A stretch of DNA of 64,000 nucleotides from NCBI RefSeq assembly GCF_009827455.1, contig NZ_WTYZ01000001.1, forward strand, positions 2,055,001 to 2,119,000. Reading direction: 5' to 3'. This DNA is from Pontixanthobacter aestiaquae (GTDB lineage Bacteria > Pseudomonadota > Alphaproteobacteria > Sphingomonadales > Sphingomonadaceae). Below are positions 1 through 8,450 of this stretch, piece by piece. Position numbers and translations under genes: made by a program. Every line of letters begins with the position of its first letter. The first letter of the stretch is position 1. The notes under the pieces are model-generated. The model did not search any database. It worked only from the letters and a program-made list of their open reading frames with translations, and had not been told where the DNA came from.

Positions 1-673
1 TGCCCAAACCGGCAACCAAGCGTGACATCAAACCAAGTCGCCCAGCCCCCTCATCGTATTCGGCGCGCAGACGCATCTCGGCAGCGGCAGTAATCTCATC
101 AAGGCCCTCACCCGCATGAGTGCGCCATGTCAGAACTGCAGCGTGGAAAAGATCGCCGGGCAATTCCTTAAGTGGCAACTCCATCCGACCTTGCTGCTGG
201 ATAAACCGCGCCTGCGCTGTCAGCACGGCCATCGCGTTGCTAGATACATCCGGATCATCGGACGCGATCAGTGCCTGCAGTAATGGCGAGAGAACCACGT
301 CAATTGCACTGCGATCATGGAGACGCTGTGCCAGCTGACGCTCAATCGACAGAGCATGGCAATGGGACAGGAAGCCGGCATTGGTAAGCAGATGACCGAT
401 TAGCTCTTCGCAATGCTCTTCAACAAACGCAGGCAAATCATTGACACCGGCTTCGCGACCCTGTGCGCTGAGCATCTGACCGGCCACGCTGGAGGCCATT
501 CCCCGCACCTGCGCTACAATCTCGTCACTGAACAAAGTGTTGTCTGGACTAACGACCAAATGACCCAAGATCGGCGCAACAGTACCAAGCGCAGTATCGC
601 CATGCGCGAGCTCTTCACGCAGGATCGTCTCCACCGGTATTTGAGCTGTCTGGTTCATCGCCGTCTCGTCCAT
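1..673 (-). CDS. Hypothetical protein, C-terminus cut by window edge
   Basis: An open frame starts at an ATG at 673 and runs off the left edge without a stop, giving about 224 visible residues. I do not recognise the family. The visible part is predominantly helical, rich in Ala, Leu and Gln, with no signal peptide or membrane segment. It contains a His/Glu-rich stretch (EEHCEELIGHLL) around residues 85-96 and repeated short helices reminiscent of a helical-repeat protein, which is only an impression. A weak purine-rich site (AAAGGCGGGGG) precedes the ATG; a second ATG five codons later is also possible. It lies 23 bp downstream of the 697-1914 gene on the same strand, so the two are probably cotranscribed. 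Confidence 0.7.
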   Translation of the reverse strand, partial: MDETAMNQTAQIPVETILREELAHGDTALGTVAPILGHLVVSPDNTLFSDEIVAQVRGMASSVAGQMLSAQGREAGVNDLPAFVEEHCEELIGHLLTNAGFLSHCHALSIERQLAQRLHDRSAIDVVLSPLLQALIASDDPDVSSNAMAVLTAQARFIQQQGRMELPLKELPGDLFHAAVLTWRTHAGEGLDEITAAAEMRLRAEYDEGAGRLGLMSRLVAGLG

Positions 674-696
674 CCCCCGCCTTTACCGCAGCATGG

Positions 697-1914
697 TTAA
701 GCCCGCGTTATCCTCGACGAGTAAGTTTGAAACAAGAGCACCAACATCACAAGTGCGGCAAACACCTGAATAACAGGCACTAACTGCCCCACCAGCACAC
801 CAATGGCCAATATTATGCCAATAACGCCGCGATCTTCAAACATATCGCGCATTTCTGGAAAGCCATGTGTGCGCTGCCATTCCGCCGCAAGTCGCAGCAA
901 CGCCAGAAGAATCACGATTGCAAACAGGGCTGGCACCCGCTCACTGGCCTCGACTGAATACCAGGCCAACGCAATGAGTGCGGCTTCAAGCAACAGCCCA
1001 GGCAACACCTTCAACACCCGACGAGCACCTGTCCGGGCGACACGCCCATTCAAAATGCTGAAAATCGCGCTACCAAAGCGAAACGCAAACGCCGCAATGG
1101 CTGCAAGCACAAAGCCGACTGCAGCATAACCGAAATAGCCAGACAGAAGCGCAATTGCGGCCAACGCATATCCTAAACCGCCTGCCGCCCGGGCAGCTTT
1201 GATAGGATGGGAGTGCCTTTTCAGCACTGCCAAACCTGCATAATCCGCAAGAGCGCTAACAGGTGCTATCGGTCTTGCAGGACTGAAAGCGCCGTTCAGC
1301 CAGTTGACTTCAAACGCTTGTAATACATTGCGATTTCGTAAGACAGTCCAGCGATGATCGGACACGGCGCTATCCGGAACGGCACCAGTTTTGGTGCCTG
1401 ACTGGAGCGCGAGACGAAGTAAACTGGATTGCGGATCGACATCGGAAGGCATTTCCGCCAACCTTTCGACAAGCGAGCCATTTGCCAGCATGATGCCAGC
1501 CCACGCAAATTCACGATCAATTCGTTCGAAACCCTCAGGTATGGCTTTCTCAGCAGTTAAGGTGAGAACGGTTTTCCCACCATCCAGATGTTCGGCAGCT
1601 AAATCCTCATCAAATGCGAGCCCGTCGGCAATGACGAGCAACTCGTCGGCAGCCTTCACTAAGCCGGACAGTGGCCGCGCGTCGCGAATGACTTGGAACT
1701 GAGCTCCGGATTTTTCAACCGCCTGTTGCAGCTCGACAAGTTCTCGATGAAGACCGTCGGACAGACACGCAATTTGCTCGCAACCGACCGCAATCGCGAA
1801 ATCGACTTGCCGCCGCAAAGCGGGTTGCCCACCGATACGGGCAAAAGCGCGCAGCTTTCCCTCCGATCCGGACAAACTTTCGACTGATGATAAGAGTGCG
1901 ACCCGCACCAGCAT
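697..1914 (-). CDS. Putative nucleotidyltransferase-like / degenerate CDP-alcohol phosphotransferase-like membrane protein
   Basis: 405 residues in two parts. Residues 1-210 are soluble and look like a sugar-nucleotide transferase fold: a hydrophobic first strand, then a mid-domain strand ending in ELLVIADGLAFD that resembles the metal-binding strand of nucleotidyltransferases. The usual Gly-rich N-terminal loop is not evident. Residues 240-405 carry about five to six membrane segments. Around residue 289 lies NGRVAR, followed about a dozen residues later by G and E, which resembles the CDP-alcohol phosphatidyltransferase signature DG..AR..G...D...D with the Asp residues replaced. The layout recalls bifunctional inositol-phosphate cytidylyltransferase/DIPP synthase proteins, but catalysis is doubtful. 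AAGGAG sits only one base from the ATG at 1914, so the in-frame GTG at 1908 may be the true start. The gene lies between the Hpt-like gene and the edge-truncated gene. Confidence 0.75.
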   Translation of the reverse strand: MLVRVALLSSVESLSGSEGKLRAFARIGGQPALRRQVDFAIAVGCEQIACLSDGLHRELVELQQAVEKSGAQFQVIRDARPLSGLVKAADELLVIADGLAFDEDLAAEHLDGGKTVLTLTAEKAIPEGFERIDREFAWAGIMLANGSLVERLAEMPSDVDPQSSLLRLALQSGTKTGAVPDSAVSDHRWTVLRNRNVLQAFEVNWLNGAFSPARPIAPVSALADYAGLAVLKRHSHPIKAARAAGGLGYALAAIALLSGYFGYAAVGFVLAAIAAFAFRFGSAIFSILNGRVARTGARRVLKVLPGLLLEAALIALAWYSVEASERVPALFAIVILLALLRLAAEWQRTHGFPEMRDMFEDRGVIGIILAIGVLVGQLVPVIQVFAALVMLVLLFQTYSSRITRA

Positions 1915-2001
1915 GCTCCTTCAAACGGAGCAACTGTCTAAGCCGTGACTGGAGAGGTGCCAAGCGCCGATATCAGGCCCTTCACCCGGCGATGTATAAT
2001 G

Positions 2002-2358
2002 CTACGCAACAAAGTCCTGATAAAATGCCTCGATCTTACGAACGACGGTTGGTTCACCGGGAGCAGATTCCAAAGCAGCCACGGATAGTTTGATAAGTTC
2101 ATCAGCATGAAAGCTGGCGGCTAAGCCTTTCAAACGGAGCGCTGCCATTTCCCAATTTCCGTCGCACCGTGCGCGCTTCAGCAGGTCAATTTGACGCTCT
2201 ACACTCTCTGCAAATGCATGACGTAGTTCCGCCATTAGCGCAGGATCTTCGCCTGCCGCCGCAGCGAAAGTCGCATCAAGAGTGCCGTTTTCATACAACA
2301 TCACCTCATCAAATAGGTTGTTGAAAGTTAAAATGTGGTTTCGCCCGGTCGAAAACAT
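2002..2358 (-). CDS. Hpt-like domain protein lacking the phosphoacceptor histidine
   Basis: 118 residues, small and helical, matching the four-helix histidine phosphotransfer (Hpt) pattern: a LDATFAAAAGEDPALM N-terminal helix followed by AALRLKGLAASF near residues 72-83. In classical Hpt domains the equivalent segment is AHxLKGxAxxxG, so Leu74 occupies the position of the phosphorylated His. A phosphorelay role is therefore unlikely without another acceptor; a binding or regulatory role is inferred. Two starts are possible. The ATG at 2358 has a good AGAGGA site but gives 19 extra residues. The ATG at 2301 (MLYENGTLD) fits the usual family N-terminus but has GAGG only two bases away. Its start lies 14 bp from the divergent 2373 gene. 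Confidence 0.75.
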   Translation of the reverse strand: MFSTGRNHILTFNNLFDEVMLYENGTLDATFAAAAGEDPALMAELRHAFAESVERQIDLLKRARCDGNWEMAALRLKGLAASFHADELIKLSVAALESAPGEPTVVRKIEAFYQDFVA

Positions 2359-2372
2359 GGTAGATTCCTCTC

Positions 2373-4991
2373 ATGACCGGGGGACCAAACATCCGGGCGA
2401 TAGGCCCAGAAGACGCGCAAGAAGCGCAGATTGAAACCGCATCCGAGGGTGCCGACGACACACTTTCCCTGACCGACGAATATGACGACGATTGGGATGA
2501 TGAGGGACCTAAGCAACTGAGTTTCCAGTGGATTGCGCCAACACTTGCAGTGCTGACCCTCGCAGGTTGGACGGGGTTCTTTGGTTGGGCCCATCAGGCA
2601 GAGATACTCGCCGGCGGTACGCCGCAACAATGGACGGGGTGGATCACCAGCTGGGCTATCCCTACCCTGTTGATTGTTTCACTTTGGCTGCTGGCTATGC
2701 GGAACAGCACTCGTGAAGCGTCCAAGTTTGGTGCCACGGCACATATGCTGTCCGAAGAATCGGCGCTGCTCGAACAGCGGCTGACAACGGTAAACCGCGA
2801 ATTGAGTTTGGCGAGAGAGTTTCTCGGTTCTCAATCACTCGAACTCGAGTCGCTGGGGCGCGTCGCAAGCGAGCGCTTGTCGGAACATGCCGGCCACTTG
2901 CAAACTCTTATTGTAGACAATGGCCACCAAGTGGACGCCATCGCAAGTGTAAGCGCCACTGCACTGGATAATATGAGCAAACTGCGGGACGATCTGCCGG
3001 TTGTCGCCAATTCCGCCAAAGACGTATCCAATCAGATCGGTACGGCTGGTCGCACTGCCAATGATCAAATTGCTGAACTCGTCGCCGGGTTCCAGCGGCT
3101 GAATGACTTCGGCAAGGCGAGCGAAACCCAAGTCGACTCCATCCAGACCAAAATCGAGGCCGCTCTTACCACATTCGAAAATCAGACGGAGGAGATGGAA
3201 GATCTCGCAGAAACCCGCTTCGCCGCCCTGCGCGAGAAAAGCGACGAATTCCGCACCGAACTAGACGGACGAGAAGTAGAAGCCTTGGCAGCGATGCGTC
3301 GCCGCGCACAAGCCTTGGCCGACGAGTTCGCCAAATCACGCGAAGGTTTGGACCTTGAGGAAGAGGAGGCTCTCCGCTCTCTCCGCGCGCGCCTAACCGC
3401 GATGCGCGAAGAGGCAAATACTGTCAGCAATTCGGTGCAGGAGAGCGAAACCAATGCCCTTGAAAGTTGGCAGGGTCGGATTGTCACACTGAAACAGCAA
3501 CTCAACGAAGCTATCGTTGAAATCCAGAATATTGATGAGGCAGCCCTTGCCTCTGCAAATGCCAAACTTGAGGCACTGCGAGTCGAAGCCGAAGCCGTCG
3601 ACGCCCATATCATGCAGCGCGATGGCAAGCTGGTCGAGCAAGTCGAAGCGCGACTGGCGACGCTTGGCGAAAATGAAGAAGCTGCAATCCAGTCTTTGAC
3701 CGCGCGCTTGGAAACGCTCGACAGTGAAATTGCGGCGCGCCGTGAGGCACAGGAAAGCCAATCCGAATTGCTGGCGGGACGCAGCGAAGCAATTGCTGCT
3801 CGGATCGACACGTTGCGTAAGTCACTGGTTGCGATCTCTGACCTTGGCGAGCGTACAGAAGAAAGTATTGTGCGTAGTACGGAGCAGTTAGTCTCGACAT
3901 TCGACAATAGCCGGGAAGCCATTGACGCCACTGACGCTGCAGTGAAGGACCTAACCGAAGCAAGCGTCCGCCTGCTGGAGCTTATCCAGGCAAGTGCGCA
4001 GCATAGCGGCGTCGAACTGCCCGAAGCGCTGACAACAGCCGAGAACCGTCTTAGCGAGATTCGCGATCAGGCCGAGGGACTGAAAGGCATTATCGGCCAA
4101 GCAGGTGATAAGAGCCAGGAACTCTCTGAATATGTCCTGTCCGCGCAATCAACCAGTCATGCGTCGATTGAACAGGTTGACGCGTTGCGCGACCGGATTG
4201 CAGGCTCGAACGCTGCAACGCATGAAGCGATCACTTTATTGACCAATGACCTGTCCAAATTGAACGGCGAAAGCGAATTGCTGTCGTCCAAAGCACAGGA
4301 TCAATTGCGCGAGGCGATCTCGGCGCTTGAGGAAGCCGCTCGAAACGCACCATCGACTATTGAGGCAGGTCTGAAAGAAAGCGTGGAGTTTGTTGCTAGC
4401 AAGCTTGCCAAGGATGCGGGCGAAATACTCGACAGGACACTGCATAGCGCTTCGCAAGAGTCGATCAGCAGGCTCGAGGAGTCCGCGGCCAGAGCGAGCG
4501 GTGTCAGCCGTGATGCCGCGATCCAGCTGCGCGATCAGCTATCCAAGGTCAACGAACTTGCCTCCAATCTCGAAACGCGCGTTTCAAGAGCGCGTGAACA
4601 GGCGGAGGAACAAGTGGGTAATGATTTCGCACGGCGTATGGCACTCATCACCGAGAGCCTGAACTCGAACGCAATCGACATTTCCAAAGCGATGTCGAGC
4701 GATGTCACTGACACGGCTTGGGCATCATATCTGCGCGGAGATCGCGGTATCTTCACTCGCCGCGCGGTAAGTCTGCTCGATAACAGAGAGGCGCGCGATA
4801 TCGCCGAAGTATACGACGACGATCCGGAATTCCGCGAGAATGTCAGCCGTTATATCCATGATTTCGAGAGCATGCTGCGCAGCATGCTTTCTACACGAGA
4901 CGGCAATGCGTTGAGCGTGACGCTGCTCAGTTCGGATATGGGTAAACTCTATGTCGCATTGGCGCAGGCGATCGAACGCTTGCGCGAGTAA
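2373..4991 (+). CDS. Large membrane-anchored coiled-coil protein, TipN-like architecture
   Basis: 872 residues. An acidic cytoplasmic N-terminus (Asp/Glu run near 36-45) precedes two transmembrane helices at about 53-72 and 90-109. A nearly continuous Glu/Ala/Leu/Arg-rich coiled coil follows from about 120 to 770. The C-terminal 100 residues form a more globular block containing YLRGDRGIFTRRAV and VTLLSSDMGKLYVALAQ. Two N-terminal helices with a very long coiled coil are the layout of the Caulobacter polarity factor TipN (about 890 residues); I infer similarity from architecture only. Other possibilities are a generic cell-envelope scaffold or an ATPase-like annotation, but no Walker motif is visible. 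There is no clear Shine-Dalgarno site before the ATG, which lies back-to-back with the Hpt-like gene. Confidence 0.85.
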   Translation: MTGGPNIRAIGPEDAQEAQIETASEGADDTLSLTDEYDDDWDDEGPKQLSFQWIAPTLAVLTLAGWTGFFGWAHQAEILAGGTPQQWTGWITSWAIPTLLIVSLWLLAMRNSTREASKFGATAHMLSEESALLEQRLTTVNRELSLAREFLGSQSLELESLGRVASERLSEHAGHLQTLIVDNGHQVDAIASVSATALDNMSKLRDDLPVVANSAKDVSNQIGTAGRTANDQIAELVAGFQRLNDFGKASETQVDSIQTKIEAALTTFENQTEEMEDLAETRFAALREKSDEFRTELDGREVEALAAMRRRAQALADEFAKSREGLDLEEEEALRSLRARLTAMREEANTVSNSVQESETNALESWQGRIVTLKQQLNEAIVEIQNIDEAALASANAKLEALRVEAEAVDAHIMQRDGKLVEQVEARLATLGENEEAAIQSLTARLETLDSEIAARREAQESQSELLAGRSEAIAARIDTLRKSLVAISDLGERTEESIVRSTEQLVSTFDNSREAIDATDAAVKDLTEASVRLLELIQASAQHSGVELPEALTTAENRLSEIRDQAEGLKGIIGQAGDKSQELSEYVLSAQSTSHASIEQVDALRDRIAGSNAATHEAITLLTNDLSKLNGESELLSSKAQDQLREAISALEEAARNAPSTIEAGLKESVEFVASKLAKDAGEILDRTLHSASQESISRLEESAARASGVSRDAAIQLRDQLSKVNELASNLETRVSRAREQAEEQVGNDFARRMALITESLNSNAIDISKAMSSDVTDTAWASYLRGDRGIFTRRAVSLLDNREARDIAEVYDDDPEFRENVSRYIHDFESMLRSMLSTRDGNALSVTLLSSDMGKLYVALAQAIERLRE

Positions 4992-4993
4992 AT

Positions 4994-5275
4994 TTATGAA
5001 GGCTCAGCCAGCAAGTCTTCGAACATGTTGATCGTGTCGGCCCCAACCCACCCGTAGGTATAATTCGCGATATAGAGCGCCGTCAGAAAAGCGGCGATGA
5101 TTGTCGCGCGCAGTGCATGGCGCCCTGGTTGGAAATTTGCTGGCGCACTATCCGCCTGACCTGGCACTTTGGGGATACCAGCTTCGTCATGTGTTTTGAC
5201 GCCGAAAGGCAGCATGACGAAGGCGGTCATAACCCATACCAGCGCATAGATTGCGACGATTGATGTGATCTTCAT
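4994..5275 (-). CDS. DUF1467 family small membrane protein
   Basis: 93 residues with two hydrophobic segments: about 5-25 (SIVAIYALVWVMTAFVMLPF) and about 57-75 near the C-terminus. The N-terminal helix followed by FGVKTHDEAG and a polar, Pro-rich loop is typical of the alphaproteobacterial DUF1467 family, whose function is unknown. In alphaproteobacteria this family often follows the RNase J gene, and here it begins 5 bp after the rnj stop, so it is the last gene of the nuo-birA-coaX-rnj unit. It is convergent with the TipN-like gene, with only two bases between the stop codons and no obvious terminator in that gap. Confidence 0.85.
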   Translation of the reverse strand: MKITSIVAIYALVWVMTAFVMLPFGVKTHDEAGIPKVPGQADSAPANFQPGRHALRATIIAAFLTALYIANYTYGWVGADTINMFEDLLAEPS

Positions 5276-5280
5276 TTTTC

Positions 5281-6927
5281 TTACTCTGCCACCAGAATAA
5301 CTCTGACCTGCGGCTTTTTACCGCTCCAGCGCTGCGCTGCGCGGCGCGTCGCCAAGCGGGTAGCCTCCGCAATGATATTGCCATCCTTGCGATCACTGCC
5401 TTTGAGGCGCTTGAGCGCTTTCTCTATATCGGCTCTCGTCTCACTCACAAAGTCGTCATAATCTTCATCGAGAGGCAATCCAAAGCATTCGATGCTCGCC
5501 CTGCCTTTCGTATCCAGCGCAACAACAATCGCGCCATTAAAGGCGATCCGCCTCCGCATCGTGATGGACTCGCCATCAGCGGGAACGATGATATCACCAT
5601 CGAGCACGAGCCTACCTGTATGCACTTGCGCTACCCGGCTTGGCTTGCCCGGAGCAAGGCGTACGATGTCGCCATTCTTCTGGAAAATATTCTCCGGTAT
5701 TCCCGCAGCTTTTCCAACTCTTACTTGCTCCTGCATGTGCCGGATTTCGCCGTGCACAGGAATGAGCACGTCTGGCCTCAACCAAGAGTACATTTCCTCT
5801 AGCTCGGGCCGCCCAGGGTGGCCCGATACGTGAATCTCGCTCTGCCGGTCAGTGACCATTACTATCCCGCGATCCGCAAGCTTGTTCTGGATTTTTCCAA
5901 TCGAAATCTCGTTGCCGGGGATCTGGCGACTGGAAAACAGCACAACATCGCCGCTGACTAGCTCAAGTCGGTGGTTGGATTCGGCAATGCGGGAAAGCGC
6001 AGCGCGCGGTTCGCCCTGCCCTCCGGTCGCGACAATCATCACATCGCCACGTGGGAGGCTCATCGCGGTGTCGAAATCCACCGGATCTGGGAAATCAAGC
6101 AAATAGCCATGCGATTGCGAGACTTCGAGGATGCGGTCCAGTGACCGGCCAGCAACACATATTTGTCGTCCATGCGCTTTCGCGACTTCGCCCAACGTTT
6201 GCAGACGCGCGACATTGGAGGCAAACGTGGTGACCAGGACACGTTTGCCCGCATGCTTGCCGACTTCTTCCATAAGGCCTTGGTAAACTGCACCTTCGGA
6301 CCCGCTGGGCTTTGGATTGAACACATTGGTGGAATCGCAGACCATCGCGAGGACACCCTCGTCACCAATCTGGGTCAGTTCCTCGACTGTTGTGGGCTCA
6401 CCGATGATGGGATCTTCGTCGAGCTTCCAATCACCGGTATGGAATATCCGGCCATAGGGCGTATCGATCACAAGTGCGTTGCCCTCGGCGATCGAATGCG
6501 CGAGCGGAACATAGCCAATATCAAATGGGCCTACAGTGAAGCTATCAGTACCCTCAACGACGTTAAGCTCGACTTGATTGGAAATGCCCGCCTCTTGTAG
6601 CTTACGGCGTATCAGTTCGGCAGTGAACGGTGTGGCATATAAGGGTACGCCCAAATCGGCGGCGAAATAGGGGATAGCGCCGATATGATCCTCATGTGCA
6701 TGTGTCAGGACAATGCCTGCCAGATCATCAAGCCGGTCTTCGATAAATTCCAGATCGGCAAAAACCAGATCGACCCCAGGATATTCATTGCCGGAAAATG
6801 TCATGCCCAAGTCGACCATCAACCACTGGCCATCGCAGCCATAAAGGTTGACGTTCATTCCGATCTCGCCGGAGCCGCCGAGCGCAAGAAAAAGCAGCTC
6901 GCTTTCAGGGGTGTAATCTTTCTTCAC
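5281..6927 (-). CDS. rnj: Ribonuclease J
   Basis: 548 residues, the normal length for RNase J, a metallo-beta-lactamase/beta-CASP nuclease with 5'-3' exo- and endonuclease activity in mRNA decay and rRNA maturation. The zinc motif HAHEDH is at residues 76-81 after [11 protein letters not shown] near the N-terminus; further metal ligands ([15 protein letters not shown]) and the beta-CASP motif region ([17 protein letters not shown]) are visible. The start overlaps the coaX stop by ATGA. Alphaproteobacteria commonly carry RNase J together with RNase E; RNase E is also in this window at 40067. The nuo-birA-coaX-rnj order is conserved in many sphingomonads, so the enzyme is probably expressed with complex I. 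Confidence 0.95.
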   Translation of the reverse strand: MKKDYTPESELLFLALGGSGEIGMNVNLYGCDGQWLMVDLGMTFSGNEYPGVDLVFADLEFIEDRLDDLAGIVLTHAHEDHIGAIPYFAADLGVPLYATPFTAELIRRKLQEAGISNQVELNVVEGTDSFTVGPFDIGYVPLAHSIAEGNALVIDTPYGRIFHTGDWKLDEDPIIGEPTTVEELTQIGDEGVLAMVCDSTNVFNPKPSGSEGAVYQGLMEEVGKHAGKRVLVTTFASNVARLQTLGEVAKAHGRQICVAGRSLDRILEVSQSHGYLLDFPDPVDFDTAMSLPRGDVMIVATGGQGEPRAALSRIAESNHRLELVSGDVVLFSSRQIPGNEISIGKIQNKLADRGIVMVTDRQSEIHVSGHPGRPELEEMYSWLRPDVLIPVHGEIRHMQEQVRVGKAAGIPENIFQKNGDIVRLAPGKPSRVAQVHTGRLVLDGDIIVPADGESITMRRRIAFNGAIVVALDTKGRASIECFGLPLDEDYDDFVSETRADIEKALKRLKGSDRKDGNIIAEATRLATRRAAQRWSGKKPQVRVILVAE

Positions 6928-7700
6928 GAAACTGCCCGATTGGCGAGAATTGCCAGCCCTTGAATAGTCAGGTCGGCATCAACCACATCGAAAATCTCCG
7001 TGTTGTCATCGAACAGGATCGCAAGGCCGCCTGTGGCCACGACTTTGGCAGGCCGTCCGATTTCATCGCGCATCTTCTGGATCAAGCCTTCCATCATCGC
7101 AACATAGCCCCAGAACACGCCAATTAGCATTTGATCCTCTGTGTTCCGACCAATCACGCTCTTGGTATCGGGTGCCTTGATCGCGATTCGCGGTAGTTTG
7201 GCAGTTTTGCCCACCAGCGCGTCAAGCGACAGGTTGATACCCGGAGCGATGATTCCGCCTTTGTACGTGCCATTGAAATCAAGCGCTTCAAATTTGGTCG
7301 CAGTACCGAAATCCACGACGATCAGGTCCCCCTCATACTTTTCATGCGCCGCAACGCAGTTCAGCGCGCGGTCGGCTCCGAGTGATTCCGGGTGGTCGAC
7401 ATCAATTTCAAAGCCCCATGCTGCATTGCCCTTGCCTGCAATCAACGGTGTCAAACCGAAATACTTCTTTGAAAGTACAGTCAGATTGTGGTCAGCACGC
7501 GGTACAACCGAAGCGAAGATGATCTGTGTGACATCTTCCTTCTTGAAACCCTCAATCTTCATCAATTGGATAAGCCAAACCGCATATTCGTCGCCCGTAC
7601 GCCGCGGGTCGGTGGCGATCCGCCAGCGCGCCTTGATTTCGTCTCGATCAAACAGAGCGAAGACAACATTAGTATTTCCGACATCGGCTGCGAGCAGCAT
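6924..7700 (-). CDS. coaX: Type III pantothenate kinase
   Basis: 258 residues. It phosphorylates pantothenate in the first step of coenzyme A synthesis. The acetate/sugar-kinase-like fold is shown by [13 protein letters not shown] at residues 6-18 (phosphate loop and catalytic Asp), [13 protein letters not shown] in the middle (pantothenate-binding region) and [13 protein letters not shown] after it; VATGGLA near the C-terminus is the adenosine-side loop. The ATG is the first residue of the conserved N-terminus. It overlaps rnj by ATGA and lies 39 bp downstream of birA, a common alphaproteobacterial arrangement. Confidence 0.95.
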   Translation of the reverse strand: MLLAADVGNTNVVFALFDRDEIKARWRIATDPRRTGDEYAVWLIQLMKIEGFKKEDVTQIIFASVVPRADHNLTVLSKKYFGLTPLIAGKGNAAWGFEIDVDHPESLGADRALNCVAAHEKYEGDLIVVDFGTATKFEALDFNGTYKGGIIAPGINLSLDALVGKTAKLPRIAIKAPDTKSVIGRNTEDQMLIGVFWGYVAMMEGLIQKMRDEIGRPAKVVATGGLAILFDDNTEIFDVVDADLTIQGLAILANRAVS

Positions 7701-7713
7701 AATTCGTTCCTTC

Positions 7714-7751
7714 AGGCCAATATCTTTAGGCCAATATTTCTAGGCCAGCAT
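7714..7751. repeat. 14-bp tandem repeat across the birA stop codon
   Basis: AGGCCAATATCTTT (7714-7727) and AGGCCAATATTTCT (7728-7741) are adjacent copies of a 14-bp unit, followed by a partial third copy (AGGCCAGCAT) inside the end of birA. The repeat fills most of the birA-coaX spacer. It probably arose by slippage and places the birA stop codon inside a repeat unit. No function is evident. Confidence 0.6.
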
Positions 7752-8450
7752 CACGTCGCCAGCGTGGATGGCACGGGTCGAACCATCCGCCAAGCGCAGT
7801 AGCAGAGAACCGTCATCAGCAAGACCGGCAAATTTACCTGATTGGATCGTTGCGCCGGTTTCGTGGAAAGTCAGAGGTGTGCCAAGCGGATGTGCCGCAT
7901 TGATCCAACGCCGTAGCAGCGGCTCCAAGCCATAGGTCCGCCAACGCTCAAGCTCGGTATCAAACTGGGCGGCGAGTTTTTCCGTAAAGCTGTCGCGGGC
8001 GGGTGCAGGACCAAACTTAGTTAAAGATACTGTCTCTCGATCTGGCAAATCGGGTGCGGCGGCGAGATTTACGCCGATACCGGCGATTACCGCCGACCCT
8101 TGCCCTTCGAGTAGTATGCCTGCCAGTTTTGCGCGGCCTATCAGCAAGTCGTTTGGCCATTTGAGGGAAAGTGCTTGGGGATCAGGAACCAGCGCCAAAC
8201 ACGCCTCATAAGTAGCCAGCCCCGTCAGCAATGCCAGAGTCGAAGCAGGCGGATCGGACTGAGAGACATTGACGACGGTCGAGCCCATAAAGTTGCCAGA
8301 GCCATCAAACCACTCACGCCCTTGTCTGCCTCTACCGGACGTCTGGCGGTCGGCAACCAGCCAGTCTCCCTCGGAAACGCGCTCGCCGCTGCTCAAACGG
8401 GCAGCGAGATCATCGTTGGTCGATCCGGTTTCTAGGATGTACTCGATCAA
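7740..8450 (-). CDS. birA: Biotin--[acetyl-CoA-carboxylase] ligase
   Basis: 236 residues from the proposed start. The enzyme activates biotin as biotinyl-AMP and attaches it to the carboxylase carrier protein. ETGSTNDDLAA at the N-terminus and TSGRGRQGREW (the biotinyl-AMP loop) are diagnostic; KWPNDLLI and LAGILLEG follow. There is no N-terminal helix-turn-helix, so it is a monofunctional ligase rather than a BirA repressor. The frame is open upstream to an ATG at 8561, but that would add 37 residues inside nuoN. The TTG at 8450 overlaps the nuoN TGA (TTGA), giving MIEYILETGSTN, the usual length and N-terminus. Translation by coupling to nuoN is inferred, since no Shine-Dalgarno site is seen. 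Confidence 0.9.
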   Translation of the reverse strand: MIEYILETGSTNDDLAARLSSGERVSEGDWLVADRQTSGRGRQGREWFDGSGNFMGSTVVNVSQSDPPASTLALLTGLATYEACLALVPDPQALSLKWPNDLLIGRAKLAGILLEGQGSAVIAGIGVNLAAAPDLPDRETVSLTKFGPAPARDSFTEKLAAQFDTELERWRTYGLEPLLRRWINAAHPLGTPLTFHETGATIQSGKFAGLADDGSLLLRLADGSTRAIHAGDVMLA

